The translations under genes were made by a program, and so were the position numbers. Under the pieces are notes generated by a model. That model was not told where the DNA came from. It did no database searches and saw only the letters and a list, made by a program, of their open reading frames with translations. From Tuctoria greenei (taxonomy: Eukaryota; Streptophyta; Magnoliopsida; Poales; Poaceae), in NCBI GenBank assembly GCA_036927565.1, contig JAYESD010000006.1:104505353-104569352 (forward strand): a stretch of 64,000 nucleotides of DNA. Direction: 5' to 3'. This document shows positions 57,108 to 64,000 of this stretch, one piece after another (position 1 is the stretch's first letter; the number at the start of each line of letters is the position of its first letter).

Positions 57108-58720
57108 TTGAGGAAGGAGAACATTTGGATTGTGGATTCAGGTTGCTCACGCCACATGGCCAGTAACAAAGAATGGTTCTCCTCCCTCTCTTTTGTGTCA
57201 CATGTAGAGAATGTTACTTTTGCCGATAATTCTTCTACTCCTTTAATTGCTAAGGGTTTGGTTAGAGTAAATAATCACTACACTTTGAAGGATGTGGCAC
57301 TTGTTAAAAATTTGAAATACAACTTACTTTATGTTTCACAACTGCTAGATGAAAATCTGGAAATTATTTTCACTAAAAATTGCTGCAAAGTTGTAAATTC
57401 AAATAGTGAGCTTATTTTTAACATGTCTCGGTTTGGAAGAGTTTTTAAAGCTGATTTTGATATGTCTTCATCTATGCATAGGTGTCTAGTTGCCAATGAT
57501 TCAAAAGACTTATATTTTTGGCATCGTAGACTTGGTCACGTAGGCTTTGATCATCTAATGCATGTTAGTGCTCTTGATCGCATACGTGGGCTGCCTAAGC
57601 TTAAAGGGGACAAAGAAATTGTGTGCTCTTCTTGTAGACATGCTAAGATGGTTTTAGGTTCACATACTCCTCTCACAATGATCATGAAGACTGAATCGGG
57701 TCAACTTTTGCACGTTGACACCGTAGGACCTTCACGTCTTCAATCCTTCAAAAGCAAATGGTATGTTCTTGTGATTATTGATGATTATTCTAGATACTCT
57801 TGGGTTTACTTTATGGCATCTATGAATGAAGCTTTTAGTCACTTTAGAATTTTATTTCTAAGATTATCAATTGATCACCCAGGATCTTTAAAAGCAATTA
57901 GAAGTGATAACAGAACCGAATTTAAAAATCAATCTTTTGATCACTTTTGTGCTAAAAATGAAATAGATCATCAATTTTCTTCACCATGTGTACCTCAACA
58001 AAATGGTGTTGTAGAAAGAAAGAACAGAGCCTTAGAGCTTTGTTTGGATAAATTGAATCCAGTTGCTTTGGAGCGGATTGGAGTGGAAAATGAACTAATT
58101 TTCATCTCTCCTCTCCAATCCACATAGATATGAGTGGATCCACTTCTATCCAAACGAGCCCTAGTTTAGATGGCTAGGACTATGCTTGCTGAATATCAGA
58201 CTCCTAGGAAATTTGGGATGATGTGATTGCAACCGCTTGTTTTGTCTCAAGTCGCATTTTCTTGCGCACTAAGCTAGGTAAAACACCATATGAGCTCCGG
58301 TTTGGACATAGGCCTAGTGTTACGTACTTTTGGGTCTTTGGTTGCAAATGCTTTGTTAAGAAACATGGTAATCTTGATAAATTTGAACCTAGATCCATTG
58401 ATGCCATGTTTCTTGGTTATCCATCTCATACTAGAGGCTACCGTGTCCTTTTACTTTACACTAACAAAATTGTGGAGACTTTTGAGGTGTGTTTTGATGA
58501 AGCTAGCCCAGGTACTAGTTCAAACATTACAGGTACGAATCCATATCCTCAGGGGGAGGGTATTTTTGAAGAAGAAGATGAGTCGGTGATATTGCTTGAT
58601 AGTTCCAAAGATAACGTGTGTCCATCTCCGAACTTTGAACAAGCTACGACTATCATCTCTGCTGGTCCTGATCATCTACAAGCCACAAGCTCATCAATCT
58701 GCGATGAACCTGATGAATAA
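57108..58720 (+). pseudogene. S3 pol, protease and integrase, split by a MITE
   Basis: Starts VDSGCSRHMAS (protease), WHRRLGHVGF (zinc-binding), Asp in LLHVDTVGP, Asp in RSDNRTEF (Gly to Arg next to it) and Glu in NGVVERKNR. All three catalytic acids are kept, unlike S1. The frame is then broken by the MITE at 58035-58160 and resumes as 58223-58720 with GHRPSVTYFWVFGCKCFV. Confidence 0.83.
58035..58160. mobile_element. MITE inserted in S3 integrase (about 126 bp)
   Basis: GAGCTTTGTTTGGATA and TATCCAAACGAGCCC are inverted ends. The S1 copy reads through the matching place without this segment (AACCTTAGTTGAGATGG type), which fixes the insertion point to a few bases. The target duplication is about TAG or CCTTAG/CCCTAG. 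Superfamily not certain. Confidence 0.75.
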
Positions 58721-58789
58721 GAAGCTTGTGAGACATCTGTTCCCCTACGGATTTACAAGAATCATCCCCCGCAACAGATAATTGAAAGC

Positions 58790-60350
58790 TTGCATGAATG
58801 AGTTACAAGATCCAGGTTTTCGGACCCCAATTCTCATGCTCTTTCTACTTTTGTTGCTTCTTTTGAACCCAAAGATATATCACACACACTCACTAATGAA
58901 TCTTGGATTATTGCCATGCAAGAAGAGTTACAAAATTTTGAAAGAAATAATGTTTGGAAACTTGTACTCCACCTCAAGATCACACTTTAATTGGAACTGA
59001 ATGGGTGTTTAAAAATAAACAAAGTCAGGATGGGGTTGTGATTAGGAATAAGGGTAGATTGGTTGCTCAAGGTTTCACACAAATTGAAGGTCTAGATTTT
59101 ATGAAACTTTTGCTCCATTTGCTAGATTAGAAGCCATAAAAATTTTGTTAGCTTTTGCTGCATCTAATGGTTTCAAGTTATATCAAATGGATGTCAAAAG
59201 GGCTTTTCTTAATGGCTATATAGATGAGGAGGTTTATGTCAAACAACCACCAGATTTTGAAAATTCAGATTTTCCTAGTCATGTTTACAAACTGTCCAAA
59301 GTCTTGTACGGTGTCAAACAAGCCCCTAGAGCATGGTAAGATAGGTTAAAAACATTCTTACTTGAAAAGGGGTTTACCATGGGCAAGGTTGATGAAACTT
59401 TTTTTTGTGCTTAAGCATGGCAATGACTCATTATTCGTTCAAGTGTATGTGGATGATATTGTCTTTGGTTGTGCTTCTCCTGATCTTGTGTCCAAGTTTT
59501 CAGCTATGATGAGTTCAAAATTTAAGATGAGTATGATGGGAGAACTCACGTACTTTTTGGGGCTGCAAATCAAGCAAACTAAGGAGGAAACCTTTGTGCA
59601 TCAAACGAAGTATACAAGAGAACTTCTTAAGCGCTTCAACATGGACAAAAGCAAGCCTCTTCGGACACCAATGGGAACAACATCAACACTTGAACTTGAT
59701 TAAGATGATGAACCCGTGGATCAAAAAGAATATAGAAGCATGATCAGATCACTTTTGTACCTCACGACATTAAGACCGGATAGACAATTTAGTGTATGTC
59801 TCTGTGCACGGTTTCATGCTTCCCCACGTGCTTCACATCGTCAAGCTGTCAAAAGGATTCTCAGGTACTTATATGGAACTCAAGAATTTGGCATTTTTCT
59901 TTCTTCTTCCTCAACCATTACTTTGAAAAATTTTTCGAATGCTGATTTTGGGTGCTTGTCATTTTCTTGGTAATTCTCTTGTTGCTTGGTCCTCTAGAAA
60001 ACAAAACTCAGTTGCACAATCCACAGCCAAATCTAAATATGTAGCTGCTGCTAGTGCTTGCTAACAAATTCTATGAATTGTTCAAACACTTAAGGACTAT
60101 GGGGTTGATCTAGATAGTGTTCTACTGTTTTGTGATAACAATATTGCCATTTGCATTGCTAAAAACCCCGTGCAACATTCTAAAACTAAGCACATTGATA
60201 TTAGGTATCACTTTCTTAGTGATAATGTTGAAAAAGGAAACATGGTGCTTCACATTGGTTGACATTTTCATAAAACCTTTGGATTTCACTCGTTTTTGTT
60301 ACATTTTGTAGTGAAATAGGGGTTATGCATCCTGATGTCTTAAATTGAGG
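58790..60350 (+). pseudogene. S3 pol, reverse transcriptase and RNase H
   Basis: Fragments in three frames: 59145-59339 (YQMDVKRAFLNGYIDEEVYV, ending in a stop after QAPRAW), 59362-59703 (VYVDDIVFG intact, MSMMGELTYFLGL), 59716-59973 (DQKEYRSMIRSLLYL; RQAVKRILRYLYGTQEFG) and an RNase H end near 60200-60310 (IKPLDFTRFCY). It stops many times and lacks part of the RNase H core relative to S1. Confidence 0.82.
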
Positions 60351-60359
60351 GGAAGTTTT

Positions 60360-61247
60360 GAAACTTGGGAAGTCTATGTGTGAATCTGAACTTAAAATAA
60401 TATGAGCATAGAATTTCATACATATATGACTTTGTGATTCCTTTTACATGCTGAAAGTTCATACTACATTATTCATATTATACATTTTGTAGTTTTTGCC
60501 ATGACTAGTAATTGAAATAATTACTTACTCTAAATCTGGTCATGATCAAACTTTCTTGCTGTTTTGAACTTGTTGCATGATCACAAGAGCTTTTAATCAT
60601 AATGAATTAATGAAGTAACAGACTCATATGTTGAGTTTTATGAACAAATATAAATTGAGAAAAGATCAAGAGAATATGCATGCATCACACTTCTTCTTTT
60701 GAGATGGCTTATCATTGCACTTAGATATGAACTTGGAAGAAGTTGTGTATGACTAAAACCATGTTCTTATGCTTCTAATTGTCAAAAGACATTGGCTTGG
60801 CTTGGTTGGTTAGAATAAGGCAGATGCGCATATAATCTCTTGCAAATATTATATGATCTAAATTTGTGCTTTGAAAAATAATAAAATGAAGCAACAAGTG
60901 TCATGCTTTCAGGTTTTGAAATAGTTAAGTTGACTAGCTAAAATTGAAAATTACATTTTATCTCTAGCATGGCTTACACTACTTTATGTATCTCATTGTT
61001 GTGATAATGTAAGTTACTTGATAGTATCACTTGGATGAGCTTTGTTTTATATGTATATTTTATAATGTGCTTATAACAAATTAAAATTTCTCTTTTGTAC
61101 CTTGTTGAATACATTGTCAAAGAGGGAGAAGTATGCAAGGGGGAGAAATAAGTATAGGGGGAGAAATTGTTTTCAAAACTTCTCATGTCAATAAGCCAAT
61201 GTTCGGATTTTAAGTGGTGTTGCCAATGCATTCATCAAGAGGAAGAT
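60360..61247 (+). other. S3 non-coding region with polypurine tracts
   Basis: Reverse complement of the S1 region 19467-20464 with many differences. Purine tracts: CAAAGAGGGAGAAG at 61117, CAAGGGGGAGAAATAA at 61137, ATAGGGGGAGAAATTG at 61154 and AAGAGGAAGAT at the LTR. Confidence 0.75.
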
Positions 61248-62974
61248 TGTGAGACCTATGTGTACTGAATACATTGGCTACGGCGATAAAAGTTTTGAAT
61301 ACTACCAAAACACCTTTATCATCTAGGTCCGAGCTCCAGCAAGGTCTGACGATAGCTCCGGCTTGTTTTGGTAGCTCCGGCAAGGTCTGACGTAAGGTCC
61401 GACTTGCTTTGGCTAGGTCCAATTTTTTGTCGAGGTCCGACTAGCTTTGGTTAGCTCCGGCTCTAGGTGTGACTAGCTTTGGTTAGCTTTGGCGCCAGAT
61501 CCTGCTAGGTTTGGTAAAATCCGGTGCTAGATCCTGTTAGTTTTGGTAAGCTTCGGTTCAAGGTCCGGTTAGCTTTGGCAAGGTTCGGAGCTTGATCGCA
61601 GTGGTTCTGCTTTTAACTCGCAATGTTTTGAACTTGCTTATTGGATTATAGAAAGTTTGTTTAGTATTCTTTTACTAAGTTTTTGGTGTGTTTTGGTGGT
61701 TATGACAGATATCATTTTGTCGAGGTTTGCAACATGCTTACGTGAGGTGCTCACGTAAGGTGTTGTGGTTTCAAAACTAACGAGAGTCAAGTCAAGGACT
61801 TGTGCTTGGAAGTATTGGTTGTTTATTCCTGTTCAGGTGTTGCTTGAGTTCAAGACATGGCTGGCGACGGGATCCATTGAACTAGTCTTAGGGAGAAGAT
61901 GAGGTTTAACAACCAAGTTTGGGAGGAATTGTGGTTAAGTTGATTGGGAGGTTGCACAACATGTTTCAATCAAGAACAATGCATATGAAGGTATCGTGGA
62001 CGTCGTTGGAAGATGTTTGCACATGTCCAAGGAGTGCATGGACGTGGCTACATGGTTCCAAGGCATGATGAAGAGATGTGGATGTAAAGAATTGGTCGGA
62101 AAGGTCCAACCGACTAGGTTATGGACTCAGGCTGCGGCTGAGTCGTGTTCGACTCAAATATGGAAAGTTTTGAGTTGGTTATGAAAGGATTTCGTGTGGG
62201 TAACAAATTTTAGTTGTTTTTGGAATGTGGGATACATTCCTAAGGTTTTTTGAAGTCTTAAGATTGCTTCTATCTGTGTATAGAAGAGTCTTGAGCAGTT
62301 ATGAAAAGTTTCGATTCGTAAATTGAGTAGGATTAGAGTCCTAGATAGGTTTGGTTGGCCTAAGGGCTGGTTATATAAGCAAGGGAGGAAGGAGCTCGTG
62401 GTGCACGACATTGGGGCTGTTTCTCTTGTGTTCTGATCAATAATATTTGTAGTTTGAATGAAATTTTGTACCTTGTTTGTCTGACTTGTTTTCTTCATGT
62501 CTTTCTCGTCGCATTTCTGCATAGCACTACCTTGCTTTGGTGGTTTTATAATAACTTGAGTTTTACAGATCCCATTGACGTGATTCTTTTTGGGTTGTCT
62601 TCACAACTTGATTTCTATCACCTGTGAAAATTTCACAGTCATTAGATTTGTTGATTCTGATCTACACGAGTTTCTTTGCAGTGTTCCAGAACTATTTTTC
62701 TCGGGTAGGACAGATTGACCTTTGTTCGATCTTTTGGTCGTAACTTGAGTTTCTCTTGACATATTTTCGTGATTGTTGTTGTGACGTCTTCGTGACTTGG
62801 TTCTCAAAAATCTATACTAGTTTTGTCACAGTTGAGCACGTCTATATTAGTCGCACATATGGTTTCTTTAACAGATCGGTTTTCTGCCGAGGGTTGTTTC
62901 TTTGCTTCTGCTAAAAAGTTTTAATCTACCATTCACCCCCTCTGGTAGCTTTACACGTGCTCTTCAATCCTACA
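61248..62974 (+). repeat. S3 3' LTR
   Basis: From TGTGAGACCTATG to ATCCTACA. It contains the CTCCGGC/AGGTCCGAC array (61322-61600) and the in-sense 62-codon frame at 61996-62184 (MDVVGRCLHMSKECMDV). Confidence 0.92.
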
Positions 62975-63514
62975 GAGCATCATTGGGAACAGTGTGCCTG
63001 AAAAGAGCATATTTTCAAAAACTTAGGAGTATATGAGTGAGGAAATAGTTATATGCCCACTAAGGAGTACTACTAGTATAAGTTATAAAGGTGGCAATAC
63101 TAATCTACTTGTTATTATATTCTGTAACAATGCTTCGACATCAGGTAAGAGGTAAAGTACGCCACCAAGAACTGATCAATCTCGGTAAGCTCTTCCATAC
63201 GAGATGTGGTATGTGATTGTTTCCGTGGCTTGGCATGGAAGGTCAATACGAGTCTCTAAAATTCTCCATGTTTCTGAGAACATATGACACGCGGTACCCC
63301 AGCGTCCTTCAAAATTAGTGGGAGCCCCCGTTGGGTGGTGTATAACCCGATAGTGTGCTTTCCAGAATTTTTGGAAGCATGCGTACACGTATGCCCGAGC
63401 GTGTATAAGCCGGTTCGTACGGGAGCCCTTGCTGTGCGGGTGTTAGTACGGCTGTGTACCTCGAGACATGACTTTGCTCGGGGGCGACTAGTGCATGAGT
63501 CATATGTATTTACC

Positions 63515-63581
<67 letters not shown>

Positions 63582-63777
63582 ATGGTATGACTGCATGTCG
63601 TGTTTCCCAGAGCCGTCCTTGTGGTGTGAAGGTGTGAAATGGGATTGATTGTCCTCTGCAGGTACACTAACCACGATAGCGACCCGTGTAGAACACGTTT
63701 GCGAGTGAACGATACTATGGCCACCTATAGACGTATTGGGATATAGCAGTTAGATTTTTATTAGTGAGGCACGTAGT
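62975..63777 (+). other. Probable G2 leader after the primer site
   Basis: Directly after the S3 target duplication; with S3 removed it follows the G2 primer site at 39940. It reads as non-coding retrotransposon leader. Short open frames at 63176-63519 and 63284-63637 have no domain. Confidence 0.45.
63518..63577. repeat. (TA)30 microsatellite
   Basis: An uninterrupted TA run of about 60 bases. Confidence 0.95.
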
Positions 63778-64000
63778 TGTAGGATCGAAGAGCACGTGGA
63801 AAGCTACCCGAGGGGGGTGAATTGTAGATTAAAACTTTTTCAGCGGAAGCAATGAAAACCCCTCGGCAGAAAAACAATCTATTAAAGAAATCATGTGTGA
63901 GACAAATCTAAACGTGTTACACCATGACAGAAGTAATAGATATCAGAGAGAATCAACTCATGAATATGACACGACAAGAATCACTCAAGTCCGTCGAGAG
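63778..64000 (-). repeat. S1/S3-family LTR, partial, cut by window end
   Basis: TGTAGGATCGAAGAGCACG starts the same way as 26008 and follows the S1 LTRs to the window end with several differences and small gaps (for example a shorter segment after GTAGATT). Confidence 0.88.

Larger units (their letters stand above)
39941..62974 (+). mobile_element. S3: Sirevirus-type Ty1/copia element, plus strand, split by S2
   Basis: 5' LTR 39941-41649 plus 54695-54714 (1729 bases when the insertion is removed), 3' LTR 61248-62974 (1727 bases), and perfect GAGCA duplications at 39936-39940 and 62975-62979. It is the same family as S1 in opposite orientation. The internal region 54715-61247 has gag, protease-integrase, RT and RNase H, all with many frameshifts and stops; it looks more decayed than S1. 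S2 sits in its 5' LTR and a MITE sits in its integrase. Confidence 0.9.

Overview
This window is nuclear DNA from a flowering plant, almost certainly a grass. Evidence: Stowaway miniature elements with CTCCCTCC/GGAGGGAG ends and TA target duplications, two families of Sirevirus-type Ty1/copia retrotransposons, a chromodomain Ty3/gypsy element, a CACTA relic and GC-rich intron-poor gene copies. No bacterial operon, tRNA, rRNA, CRISPR array or organelle gene was seen. The species cannot be named from the sequence.

Layout. (1) 1-8008: a decayed chromovirus (gypsy) on the minus strand, G1, with a 2.85 kb 5' LTR at 5163-8008; its 3' LTR is cut by the window edge. (2) 8009-17650: the only island with host-gene signal. 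It holds a Werner-like 3'-5' exonuclease copy with one frameshift (8705-9306), then a tandemly duplicated block (copy A 9480-11354, copy B 14260-16100) carrying two paralogous genes of unknown function, with MITEs, a small hAT element and microsatellites between. (3) 17651-27824: Sirevirus S1, minus strand, complete with two LTRs and a perfect CACAC target duplication. (4) 27830-33873: the 3' half of a CACTA transposon (a TNPA/Transposase_24-like relic, about 1.3 kb of subterminal repeats, terminus near 32476), abutting a 1.4 kb almost pure pyrimidine tract. (5) 33874-39940: a G1-family LTR fragment, then two gypsy LTR ends facing each other in inverted orientation (G2), the left one split by a solo S1-family LTR with perfect GCACT duplications. 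(6) 39941-62974: Sirevirus S3 (same family as S1, plus strand, target duplication GAGCA). Its 5' LTR was split at 41649/54695 by another Sirevirus, S2 (41650-54689), whose pol was in turn split by an LTR-like element X (46693-48308). (7) 62975-64000: leader-like gypsy sequence, an AT microsatellite and the start of one more S1-family LTR.

Every retroelement coding region carries stops, frameshifts or lost active-site residues, so none is likely autonomous. The only plausible host genes are the copy A gene (10597-11187, open), its paralogue (open from 15382) and the exonuclease relic. The most unusual structural signal is a near-palindromic motif, CGGACTAGTCCG and its AA/TT variants, arrayed in the LTRs of both the gypsy element G1 and the unrelated copia element S2.
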